Positions 8,971-16,731 of a stretch of DNA of 64,000 bases are shown piece after piece. A program made the translations under genes and the position numbers. The DNA comes from Rossellomorea sp. AcN35-11 (GTDB taxonomy: Bacteria; Bacillota; Bacilli; Bacillales; Bacillaceae_B). The stretch is taken from positions 3,652,001 through 3,716,000 of the forward strand of contig CP128835.1 in NCBI GenBank assembly GCA_030388825.1. Reading direction: 5' to 3'. Position 1 is the first letter of the stretch. Each line of letters starts with the position of its first letter. The notes beneath the pieces were generated by a model. The model was not told the DNA's origin, searched no databases, and worked only from the letters and a program-made list of their open reading frames with translations.

Positions 8971-10446
8971 TTATTCTTTCACACCGTATTTCAACCTGCT
9001 CTCTTCAATCGCAATATTCTTGTCACTGTGCGGGTACTTGGTATTTTCGATGATTTGATAATCCTCATGACCTTTCCCTGCAAAAATGATGATATCCCCT
9101 GGTTCACTGACTTCAACCGCATGCTTCACCGCTTCGGCACGATCGCCGATCAAAGCGTATTGATCATGCCGCATTCCTTTTTCAAGGTCGTGCAGAATAC
9201 TATCGTATTCCTCATACCGTGGATCATCCGTCGTCAATATGACATAGTCTGCCAATGATGCTTTTTCTGCCATTGTAGGACGTTTTGTCTTATCACGGTT
9301 TCCTCCTGTACCCACCAGGAAAATAATTTTGTTTTCCTTGAATGGCAAGACAGACTGAATGGCATTTTCGATTGCATCAGGCGTGTGTGCATAATCAATG
9401 TACACGGATAACGGCGCATCCATTTCTACCTTTTCCATTCTCCCACTGACAGGTGGAAGATCACGAATGATTTCCACCAACCTGGACACTTCCATCCCTT
9501 TCGCAAACAGGCATGCCATAGCCGTCAGGACATTATATACATTGAACTTTCCTAGCAGTTTCATTTCCACCTCATAGCTTCCCTGTGGCGAAACAAGGGT
9601 GAACTTCGTTACATCATTAAAATACTGAACATCTTTTGCTTTGAAATCAGCTTGCCCTTCAAGTCCGTAACTGATCACTTCGTGGGGTGTCATATAACTG
9701 TACCTTTCATACCATTCATCATCAGCGTTAAGAATCACATATTTAGGATCCTCCAGGTCTTGACCCAATTGAGAGAATAACAACCCTTTAGCATACCCAT
9801 AGTGCTCCATCGTTCCGTGATAATCCAGGTGATCATGACTTAGATTGGTGAAAGCCACCACGTCAAAGTCGATCCCCCATAATCTTCCCAATGCAAGTCC
9901 ATGTGAAGATACCTCAAGAGTGAAATTCTGTATATTCCTGTCTAATGCTTTTTGTAGCATCTGCTGGTTCGTTAAGTTATCGCATGTTGTATTTTCACTT
10001 GGAAGCAGTTCTCCGTCTAAATTAAAGCCGATAGTACCTGATAAAGCTGAGCTCTGACTGTCTTTTTTCAGAATGGCATGAATCAGGTTGCTCACTGTAG
10101 TCTTTCCATTTGTGCCCGTTACTCCGAAAACGGTTAATTGCTTTGAGGGATAATCATAATATTTGTTCGACAATTGAGCGAGCGCCTTAAATGAGTCCTT
10201 GACTACGACTAATGCCGCTTTCGTTAGATCAATGTCTAATTGTTTTTCTGCAACAATCAGCGTGGCCCCTTTTTCAACAGCCATTTGTGCGAAATCATGT
10301 CCATCCACTGTGTAGCCTCTTGTACAAACGAAGACACTGCCCTCTCCCACTTTCCTGGAATCCACGTGAATATCTTTAATTTCAGCAGGTGGTTCACCGT
10401 AGATGGTTTTTAATTTAATGCTGTCTAACAGGTTATATGTATTCAT
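8971..10446 (-). CDS. murE: UDP-N-acetylmuramyl-tripeptide synthetase (MurE family)
   Basis: MurE ligases add the third amino acid to the peptidoglycan stem peptide. The 491-residue product has the N-terminal UDP-MurNAc domain, the ATP P-loop GVTGTNGKTT near residue 110, the central catalytic motifs around NLSHDHLDYHG, and the C-terminal domain with GTGGNRDKTKRPTMAEKA. The amino-acid recognition motif reads DDPR instead of the usual DNPR of diaminopimelate-adding enzymes. There is no mur/dcw cluster around it, so this is probably a second MurE rather than the housekeeping copy; that is inference. AGAGGTAAGGTA precedes the ATG. It is monocistronic. Confidence 0.9.
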   Translation of the reverse strand: MNTYNLLDSIKLKTIYGEPPAEIKDIHVDSRKVGEGSVFVCTRGYTVDGHDFAQMAVEKGATLIVAEKQLDIDLTKAALVVVKDSFKALAQLSNKYYDYPSKQLTVFGVTGTNGKTTVSNLIHAILKKDSQSSALSGTIGFNLDGELLPSENTTCDNLTNQQMLQKALDRNIQNFTLEVSSHGLALGRLWGIDFDVVAFTNLSHDHLDYHGTMEHYGYAKGLLFSQLGQDLEDPKYVILNADDEWYERYSYMTPHEVISYGLEGQADFKAKDVQYFNDVTKFTLVSPQGSYEVEMKLLGKFNVYNVLTAMACLFAKGMEVSRLVEIIRDLPPVSGRMEKVEMDAPLSVYIDYAHTPDAIENAIQSVLPFKENKIIFLVGTGGNRDKTKRPTMAEKASLADYVILTTDDPRYEEYDSILHDLEKGMRHDQYALIGDRAEAVKHAVEVSEPGDIIIFAGKGHEDYQIIENTKYPHSDKNIAIEESRLKYGVKE

Positions 10447-10789
10447 TACCTTACCTCTTTTTAATTAATATTGTCTCTATATTATCTTATCATCTTAACT
10501 TTGATAAGAGAAATACCTCCTACTAACAATACAAACTTTTTTCACCCAAATGCACCATACCCTCATTCACAGTGACTAAAACAAAAAGAGGATGTAACAC
10601 AATTAAATGATTCTGATGAAGACGAGGGAGCCCGGATCTCTTGCCACCTCTGGTGATTTCAGCAAAACAGCGGACAAAAGCGAATACTTGCTTCCAAGCC
10701 AAAAAATCCGAACGAATTCGATTTTAGCATCTCGAATGATCGTTCGGATATTTCTGGACTATAACACTTATGTCACAGTCTCATCTCAT
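10447..10789. other. Intergenic region without a recognised gene
   Basis: The 343 bases between the murE-like gene and the M42 peptidase hold the murE promoter region and a terminator at 10701-10749. A 74-codon frame on the plus strand has no credible ribosome site and no family likeness. Confidence 0.5.
10701..10749 (-). terminator. Terminator of the M42 peptidase gene
   Basis: On the minus strand ATCCGAACGA (10740-10749) and TCGTTCGGAT (10706-10715) form a 10-bp stem with a 24-base loop followed by a T run. It lies 40 bases after the peptidase stop. Confidence 0.7.
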
Positions 10790-11846
10790 TTATTCCTGGA
10801 CCATCTTGGATTGTACATAATGCCACAATAACTTCTCTGTATGAAGAATGGACGATTCATGGGTCCGCTCATAGGCATGTGAAGCATCTATTCCGGCCCC
10901 GATTAAACCATGGACAATATCAAAACCTGCTCGTATGGCAGCAGATGCATCAGAACCGTAATAAGGATAAATATCTACTTTATACTCAATCCCATTTTCT
11001 TCAGCTAACGAAACAAGGTGTTTACGCAATTCATAGTGGTAAGGTCCGCTCGAATCCTTTGCACATATGGAAACAGTGTACTCGTCCGTTGACTGGCCAT
11101 CACCTATGGCTCCCATGTCCACTGCTAGATACTCGATCGTTTCAGGTGGGATGTTAGAATTCCCCCCCATATCCGATTTCTTCGTTATTGGATATCAGGA
11201 AATGGGTCGTATATGGGAGCGTAATCTCTTCTGATTGAATTTGACGGATCAGACGGAGGAGCATCCCTACACTCGCCTTATCATCTAAATGACGTGATTT
11301 GATAAACCCGCTCTCTGTGATTTCAGCGCGTGGATCAAAGGAAACAAAGTCCCCGACTTCGATTCCAAGCTCCCTTACTTCAGAAGCATTCCGGACTACT
11401 TCATCAATTCTGACTTCTATATTTGTTTCATCCCTTTTCGCTTCTCCTGCATTCTTGTAAACATGGACCGATGTTTGATGCATAAGAATTGTTCCAGTGT
11501 AGAACTTGCCTGAAGATGTTTCAATCTTACAATACTCTCCTTCTACTGCGTTCCATCTGAAGCCACCGATCATGGATAAACGTAACCGTCCATCACTTTT
11601 GATTTCTTTGACCATGGCACCAAGTGCATCTACATGGGCCGTCAACATTCGGTGCCGCCCTGTGTCTTCACCCGGCAGTGTCACAATCAGTGCACCTTTT
11701 CTGTTCCTGGACATTTCTACATCCAAGTCTGACAGGTATTCCTCCACATACTTCATGATTGATTCGGTGTTCCCTGAAGGACTTGGAATTTCCACAAGTT
11801 CCTTAATTAATTGAAGTGTCTTCTTGGTATCTGGATATGTATTCAT
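10790..11846 (-). pseudogene. M42 family metallopeptidase (glutamyl/deblocking aminopeptidase type), frameshifted
   Basis: M42 peptidases are cytosolic, dodecameric aminopeptidases with two metal ions. All ligands can be seen across the two frames: His in LTAHVDALG, Asp in SRHLDDKAS, the catalytic Glu pair in SNNEEIGYGG, Asp in LAVDMGA, and His in YERTHESS. Removing one G from the G7 run at 11162-11168 joins the frames into about 351 residues, the usual length. The start has AGGGAGGG seven bases upstream. It stands alone with its own terminator. Confidence 0.9.
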
Positions 11847-11903
11847 TAGACTCCCTCCCTTCTCGTATTATACCGTCAATGGGAGGTTCACTACAAATAT
11901 TGC

Positions 11904-12149
11904 TTAACGAATATTCCAGCGAACCCCCTTAGTTCTTTCTGTCGACTTCTTTCCATATTTCCGCCTTTTTTCTTTATGAAATGGATGGAGGTAACCACAG
12001 TGATCACACCCATATAACACCACATTCCCTCCGATTTTCTGTCCATGGGGAAACATCAGATGATGAACCTCTTCATATTGTTCCCTCATCAGCAGCTCCA
12101 TTTCGGTTAAGGAATTATTCCCGCAATAAACGCATCCCTCGAACACCAT
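11904..12149 (-). CDS. Small zinc-ribbon-like hypothetical protein
   Basis: The 81-residue product has two CxxC pairs (CVYC near residue 6 and CDHC near residue 49), a His pair in EEVHHLMFPHG, and a basic C-terminal tail, consistent with one zinc site. No family is recognised with certainty. A GGGGAGG ribosome site lies 11 bases upstream. It is followed on the same strand by the M42 peptidase gene 57 bases downstream and could be cotranscribed with it. Confidence 0.6.
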   Translation of the reverse strand: MVFEGCVYCGNNSLTEMELLMREQYEEVHHLMFPHGQKIGGNVVLYGCDHCGYLHPFHKEKRRKYGKKSTERTKGVRWNIR

Positions 12150-12274
12150 AACCCTATCATCCTCCCCTTTTGTACATGCCTATGTCACGGGTGGGAATAC
12201 TATGAAAGGAATTGAAAGAAAGTACACACGTTCCCTTGCACCTCATAAAAAATACTTAAAACAGGAGTGATAAC

Positions 12275-12439
12275 GTGAACTCATCGACATTGGAAAGTTT
12301 ACTAGGGAAAAAACATCCAAATGTGTTCGTTTTTTTCATAATGATGGAACGGTATAGTCACTATGGCATGCGTCCATTACTAATCACCAACATTATTTTT
12401 GACTTGTTCCTCATTTCGAGGGTAAAAAGGTTGTGTTGA
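12275..12439 (+). pseudogene. Truncated POT-family peptide transporter (N-terminal stub)
   Basis: A 54-codon frame starts at GTG 12275, seven bases after AGGAG, and encodes KKHP...FFIMMERYSHYGMRPLL. This matches the signature at the start of proton-dependent oligopeptide transporters (usual form FFTEMWERFSYYGMRA), which are 450-500 residues long. The frame stops after the first membrane segment and the rest of the gene is absent, since the terminator and the 3' end of the YihY gene follow at once. It is a deletion remnant, not a one-base frameshift. Confidence 0.6.
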
Positions 12440-12465
12440 TGAATAAAGATAGAAAATCAAACATA

Positions 12466-12506
12466 AAAAGGAATACCCTCCTCTAAAAAGAATAGATATT
12501 CCTTAA
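12466..12506 (-). terminator. Terminator of the YihY gene
   Basis: On the minus strand AAGGAATA and TATTCCTTTTT form a short stem overlapping the stop codon of the YihY gene. Confidence 0.5.
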
Positions 12507-13315
12507 TTTATCTTCTTCTCGGCTATACTGCCGTTCAATAATCCGCCAATCAATATGATGGTAGAAGAGATGTAAAACCAGACTACTAGCGTAACGACAC
12601 TTCCCATCTGTCCATAGAACTGGGAATAATCGTTCCATTTTACATATGTTCCATAGAGCCACGACACCCCCTGCCACCCAAAGGTTGCGACTAACGCGCC
12701 GGGGATGACATGAACAAAGGAGATTCGCTTACTTGGAACAACCATATAGAGAAACAGAAAAAGAATGAACATGAAGATCGAACTCAATCCCCATTTCCCC
12801 AGCACCCATGCCTGACTCCACTCTCCGTCAATCTTATCCTCTGTAAATCTTGCATGACGAATATATTCCTCCACCACTGGTACGATAAGGGAAAATGAAA
12901 TGAGGAACATAAAGCCCATTGTTAATAAAAGATCATACAGTAAGGCAAATAAGAAGGGCTTCTTCCTTTCGATTTGATAGGCTTTATTCAAAGATCTTAC
13001 CATGGATTGGACCGCCATGGATGAAAGCCAAAAGGTGAAGAAGATGGAGATGGATAATACGTCTCCACGTTCGTCATTTAAAATCCGATCAATATTATTT
13101 TGAATGATCGCATACGATTTATCAGGCGCAAACGGTTTAATGAGTAGCAGTACATTTGTTTCAGAAATGGGCAAATAGCTGATCAGTGAGAAAACAAATA
13201 GTAAAAATGGAAAGATGGATAATAACAAATAATACGCCAGTTGTGCAGAGTGATCAAAAAAACGCTCCTTAAAGAACCGGACAGTCACCGTCTTGGAATG
13301 ATGTAAGATATTCAT
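12503..13315 (-). CDS. YihY/virulence factor BrkB family membrane protein
   Basis: The 270-residue product has the family pattern: an N-terminal LAYYLLLSIFPFLLF segment, five further membrane helices, and the GALVATFGWQGVSWLYGTYV segment near the end with YGQMGSVVTLVVWFY. The family was once called ribonuclease BN, but these membrane proteins are not that RNase; their function is unknown. TAGGAG lies ten bases before the ATG. It is monocistronic. Confidence 0.92.
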   Translation of the reverse strand: MNILHHSKTVTVRFFKERFFDHSAQLAYYLLLSIFPFLLFVFSLISYLPISETNVLLLIKPFAPDKSYAIIQNNIDRILNDERGDVLSISIFFTFWLSSMAVQSMVRSLNKAYQIERKKPFLFALLYDLLLTMGFMFLISFSLIVPVVEEYIRHARFTEDKIDGEWSQAWVLGKWGLSSIFMFILFLFLYMVVPSKRISFVHVIPGALVATFGWQGVSWLYGTYVKWNDYSQFYGQMGSVVTLVVWFYISSTIILIGGLLNGSIAEKKIN

Positions 13316-13638
13316 TGGTTAGACTCCTAAAAAGGGAAAGATATACTTATTTTCCCCTTAACCGTACAATTCAATCCTTTCTCCCCCTTTGTCTCATTCT
13401 TATGTTTGCCGTCTCTGTCTTTGAATCTTGTGTAGGTGGGTTGAACTTTCCTAAGAAAAGTGTTTTTTATGCCTTCTTCATGTCTTCGGTTTAATCTGCT
13501 CTCCTACACGACGTTTTTAGTTGTAAAAATACACCCAAAAGGAATAAAGGAATTCTTCCCCTCATTCAAGAATTCATACATAGTAACGGTATCTAAACAC
13601 ATCTAGTCTGAGGCAGACAATGAAAAAGGAGAATGATC
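13316..13638. other. Intergenic region upstream of kynA
   Basis: These 323 bases separate the divergent YihY and kynA genes. They should hold both promoters, but I see no convincing -35/-10 pair, riboswitch or small gene. Confidence 0.5.
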
Positions 13639-14478
13639 ATGACAAACAATAAGGAAAAAATGGGAAATGAAGACGTATACACTGATTTTATCAACAAAAT
13701 GACCTATGGTGAATATCTTGGTCTTGATTCCCTGCTCCATAGTCAAAAGCGGTTATCCGGTCATCATGATGAAATGCTATTCATCATCATTCATCAGGTA
13801 AGTGAGCTATGGATGAAATTAATCCTCCATGAAATCAAAGCCAGTATTACTTCCATACAAAAGGGTGAACTTTCACCTGCCTTTAAAATGCTTTCACGGG
13901 TTTCAAAAATCCAATCACAAATCATTCACGCATGGGATGTTCTTTCCACACTAACCCCTTCAGAATATGTCCAATTCAGGGACAGCCTTGGACAAGCGTC
14001 AGGATTCCAATCCTACCAGTATAGAATGATTGAATTTGCACTCGGATATAAAACAACACATGTGTTGGAGATTTATAAGAAAGATCCAGAGCTATTATCT
14101 AGGCTTACCGATTCGTACGTTGCCCCATCCCTTTATGATGTATCAATCCTTGCCCTGTCCAATGCAGGTTTACCAATTGATGAAAAAGTGATTCAGCGTG
14201 ACTATAAGAAACCTTATACTGAAGACCCCACAGTATTGCAAGCATGGACAACTGTCTATCAGCAACCTGAAACGTATTGGGATCTTTACGAACTGGCGGA
14301 AAAATTGATCGATATCGAAGATTGGCTGCAACAATGGCGCTTCCGCCATATGAAAACAGTGGAAAGGATCATCGGTCATAAACAGGGCACTGGAGGCTCC
14401 AGCGGGGTTGGATACTTAAAGAAGGTGCTGGATCACCGATTCTTTCCTGAACTGTGGCATGTTCGCACTCATCTTTGA
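13639..14478 (+). CDS. kynA: Tryptophan 2,3-dioxygenase
   Basis: This heme enzyme opens the indole ring of tryptophan to N-formylkynurenine, the first step of the kynurenine pathway. The 279-residue product has the family landmarks [13 protein letters not shown], the substrate-site His in [18 protein letters not shown], and the proximal heme His in [13 protein letters not shown], followed by [14 protein letters not shown] at 13639 was chosen because AAGGAG lies seven bases upstream; an ATG two codons earlier is too close. No kynB or kynU follows, so the pathway genes would have to be elsewhere or absent. Confidence 0.95.
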   Translation: MTNNKEKMGNEDVYTDFINKMTYGEYLGLDSLLHSQKRLSGHHDEMLFIIIHQVSELWMKLILHEIKASITSIQKGELSPAFKMLSRVSKIQSQIIHAWDVLSTLTPSEYVQFRDSLGQASGFQSYQYRMIEFALGYKTTHVLEIYKKDPELLSRLTDSYVAPSLYDVSILALSNAGLPIDEKVIQRDYKKPYTEDPTVLQAWTTVYQQPETYWDLYELAEKLIDIEDWLQQWRFRHMKTVERIIGHKQGTGGSSGVGYLKKVLDHRFFPELWHVRTHL

Positions 14479-14502
14479 ATGAAAGTCACCTCCTGATTCG
14501 TT

Positions 14503-14532
14503 AGGGTTGCCTTTTATAGGGTTGCCTTTTAT
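14503..14532. repeat. Tandem 15-bp duplication over the cold-shock promoter
   Basis: AGGGTTGCCTTTTAT occurs twice head to tail, at 14503-14517 and 14518-14532, with no mismatch. Each copy carries TTGCCT, and the second is the -35 of the downstream cold-shock promoter. Confidence 0.85.
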
Positions 14533-14673
14533 ATAGTTAACTGATATTATGGAATAGAATTATTTTTGTTCGGAATGGAAGGATAGACAAAGTTTTTAAA
14601 GCTTTTCGCCTTGAAGTTACGTGAGCAAGAATAGTAAAACATTTGTGTGGAGAACACACGAGGAGGTAACAGT
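14522..14673 (+). promoter_or_regulatory. Cold-shock gene promoter and structured 5' leader
   Basis: TTGCCT (14522-14527) and TATTAT (14545-14550) are separated by 17 bases. Five bases on, the message should begin at AGAATTATTTTTGTTCGG (14556-14573). A second block, GCAAGAATAGTAAAACATT, follows at 14625. Both blocks recur in the same order before the other cold-shock gene at 27918-28118. Long leaders with a 5' cold box are known for csp genes and act as thermosensors. Confidence 0.65.
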
Positions 14674-14874
14674 ATGTTAGAAGGTACAGTTAAATGGTTT
14701 AACGCAGAAAAAGGTTTCGGATTCATCGAGCGCGAAGGTGGAGACGACGTGTTCGTACACTTCTCAGCTATTCAAGGCGAAGGATTCAAAACTTTAGAAG
14801 AAGGTCAAAAAGTTTCTTTTGAAATCGTTCAAGGAAACCGTGGCGACCAAGCTGCTAACGTTACAAAAGCATAA
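14674..14874 (+). CDS. Cold-shock protein, CspA/B family
   Basis: The 66-residue OB-fold protein binds single-stranded RNA and DNA and helps translation in the cold. RNP1 (KGFGFIE) and RNP2 (DVFVHFSAI) are intact, at residues 15-21 and 25-33. AGGAGG lies seven bases before ATG 14674; an upstream in-frame start would run through the ribosome site. It differs from the second csp in this window (27918-28118) mainly in the C-terminal half. Confidence 0.95.
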   Translation: MLEGTVKWFNAEKGFGFIEREGGDDVFVHFSAIQGEGFKTLEEGQKVSFEIVQGNRGDQAANVTKA

Positions 14875-14888
14875 TCCATGCTAATCCG

Positions 14889-14918
14889 AAAGACTCTACT
14901 TTGTAGAGTCTTTTTTTC
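14889..14918 (+). terminator. Terminator of csp
   Basis: AAAGACTCTAC and GTAGAGTCTTT form a stem with a 3-base loop followed by a T run, 14 bases after the stop. Confidence 0.9.
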
Positions 14919-14981
14919 TTTGCCAACAATGAGCATAGTGTATACAATAAGTTTACCATGCTTTCTAGGAGGCTTTTATTT

Positions 14982-15425
14982 ATGGCTAGACATTCTTTTC
15001 ATATTTCAACTGATTGGCCCGGGCTCAGGAACGATGTAGGTACTTTAAGCTCGGAAAATTTCCATACAAAAATATCGATTCCACCAGAAATGGACGGTCC
15101 CGGTATAGGAACGAACCCGGATGAAATGCTACTTGGCGCAGCAGCTACCTGTTACATCATCACCCTGGCCGCTATGCTTGAACGAAGTCATATTAGTAAA
15201 AGGGATCTACAGATGACTTCCGAAGGTATTGTGGAAGTGGAAAAAGGAGTCATTACATATAAAGAGATTATCCATCGCCCCATTCTTACCCTGGGTCCTT
15301 CCACCACTAAGAAAGATATCACCATTGCCGAAAAATTAATGATGAAAGCAGAACAGTCATGCATGATCACCCGTGCCATCAAGGGAAATGTGACGGTTTC
15401 GGTTGCTCCTGAAATACATATGTAA
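14982..15425 (+). CDS. OsmC family protein
   Basis: OsmC/Ohr proteins reduce organic peroxides with a pair of cysteines. The 147-residue product has the domain layout of the family: GTNPDEMLLGAAATCYIITLA with the first Cys, and AEQSCMITRAIKGNV with the second. The GTNPDEM motif resembles SACOL1771/YhfA-type members rather than classic Ohr. The start at 14982 follows AGGAGG by nine bases; eight extra upstream codons would cover the ribosome site. A TATACAAT box lies just upstream. Confidence 0.88.
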   Translation: MARHSFHISTDWPGLRNDVGTLSSENFHTKISIPPEMDGPGIGTNPDEMLLGAAATCYIITLAAMLERSHISKRDLQMTSEGIVEVEKGVITYKEIIHRPILTLGPSTTKKDITIAEKLMMKAEQSCMITRAIKGNVTVSVAPEIHM

Positions 15426-15431
15426 ATGAAT

Positions 15432-15472
15432 AAAACCGAAAGGGCATCCGGACGGATGCCCTTTCGGTTTTT
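15432..15472. terminator. Bidirectional terminator, osmC-like / DUF3243
   Basis: AAAACCGAAAGGGCATCCG pairs with CGGATGCCCTTTCGGTTTT in one long perfect stem between convergent genes. Confidence 0.9.
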
Positions 15473-15473
15473 A

Positions 15474-15803
15474 TTATGATTCAGCGTGAACGAGTTTCAC
15501 AAGCATATGAGAAAGCATATGCTGCTCTTCCTTGTTACCGACTTTCCACAATTCATACAGTAATTTCTCTTCCCTGTTCTTCGGTTCCTCATGGGCCGCA
15601 AGGTAATCTCCGACCTTCTGGGCAGCCTTTGCCTGCTGCTCTTCACTCACCCCTAACTTATCTGCTAAGGAAACTTTGTTGCCTAAGTATTGTTTGAAAT
15701 GATCGAAGTTAGATAGAATATCCTCTTTTTTATCTTGGGACATATTGCTTAACGTGCTGTTAACTTTTGACTCCACTTTTTCTTCAGTAGAATGATTTGC
15801 CAC
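15474..15803 (-). CDS. DUF3243 family protein (YmfJ-like)
   Basis: The 109-residue, mostly helical acidic protein has the DUF3243 pattern: DKKEDILSNFDHFKQYLGNKVSLADKLGVSEEQ, then KVGDYLAAHEEPKNREEKLLYELWKVGNKEEQHMLS broken into two helices. Family members are small cytoplasmic proteins of unknown role, common in spore formers. It is a single gene with a shared terminator. Confidence 0.85.
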   Translation of the reverse strand: MANHSTEEKVESKVNSTLSNMSQDKKEDILSNFDHFKQYLGNKVSLADKLGVSEEQQAKAAQKVGDYLAAHEEPKNREEKLLYELWKVGNKEEQHMLSHMLVKLVHAES

Positions 15804-15899
15804 AAATCATCTCTCCTCTCATTCAATCTAGTATGTATATTCCCATAAAATGAATCATTAAACATTTATTTTCCAATACGCTCTAACTCTCACCATTTT

Positions 15900-15925
15900 G
15901 TTTAATACATCTTTTAGCCGTGTAA
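15900..15925 (+). promoter_or_regulatory. Possible SigB promoter for SDR-ALDH pair
   Basis: GTTTAA (15900-15905), 14 bases, then GTGTAA (15920-15925) is one mismatch from the SigB consensus GTTTAA-N13-15-GGGWAW. It lies 48 bases before the SDR start, which suits a general-stress role for the two genes. Confidence 0.45.
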
Positions 15926-15972
15926 ATAATAATGAGGAATCATTAAAGCCATTCATAGGAGGAGAAAGGGAT

Positions 15973-16710
15973 ATGAGTCATAAGAAAGTAGCAATCATTA
16001 CAGGGGCAAGCAGTGGAATAGGTCAGGCAACGGCAAAGGAATTAGCCGCTAAAGATGTTATCGTGATGCTGGCTGCAAGACGTGAAGAACGGTTAAAAGA
16101 ATTAAAAAGTGAAATAGAACAAACAGGCGGAACGGCTTACTATCACGTAACGGACGTGACAAATGTAGAAGAAATGGAAGAACTGGCTAGAAAGACAATA
16201 GAGGTTGCAGGCCAAATCGATGTATTGATTAACAATGCAGGACTGATGCCCCTTTCGTTCATGAATAAACGAAAGATCAAAGAATGGGATCGGATGGTTG
16301 ATGTGAATATTAAAGGCGTACTTTATGGGATATCTGCTGTCCTTCCTTATATGGAAAAACAGAATTCGGGGCATATCATTAACGTTTCATCTGTCGCCGG
16401 TCATAAAGTGATGCCGGGGAGCGCGGTTTATAGTGGTACAAAGTATGCAGTGCGTGCGATTACCGAAGGATTAAGAGTAGAAATGAATGCTTCCCATAAC
16501 ATTCGTACAACCATTATTTCACCAGGTGCAGTCGCAACAGAACTCACTGAAACCATTACGGATGAAGATATATTATCCGCTTTCAAGGATCGTGAAATGA
16601 AGCCTCTTGACAGTGAGAATATAGCGAAGGCCATATCGTATGCGGTGGAGCAGCCTGACCATGTAGATGTAAATGAAATCATTGTACGTCCCACCCAACA
16701 AGACATGTAA
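15973..16710 (+). CDS. SDR family NAD(P)-dependent oxidoreductase
   Basis: A classical short-chain dehydrogenase of 245 residues: cofactor motif TGASSGIG at residues 11-18, NNAG at about 90, and catalytic Ser (NVSSVAG) and YSGTK (Tyr/Lys). Arg residues in AARREERL after the second strand favour NADP. The closest known groups are YdfG-like 3-hydroxy acid or ketone reductases; the substrate is unknown. ATG 15973 follows AGGAGGAGAAAGGG; upstream in-frame codons are not family-like. The aldehyde dehydrogenase gene follows 21 bases downstream, so the two form an operon. Confidence 0.92.
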   Translation: MSHKKVAIITGASSGIGQATAKELAAKDVIVMLAARREERLKELKSEIEQTGGTAYYHVTDVTNVEEMEELARKTIEVAGQIDVLINNAGLMPLSFMNKRKIKEWDRMVDVNIKGVLYGISAVLPYMEKQNSGHIINVSSVAGHKVMPGSAVYSGTKYAVRAITEGLRVEMNASHNIRTTIISPGAVATELTETITDEDILSAFKDREMKPLDSENIAKAISYAVEQPDHVDVNEIIVRPTQQDM

Positions 16711-16731
16711 ATCACAAGGAGGATAATCAAA

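Noticed and set aside
10731..10747. CGAATGATCGTTCGG looks like a LexA box
   Set aside because: It is the arm of the M42 peptidase terminator hairpin and lies at a gene end, not in a promoter.
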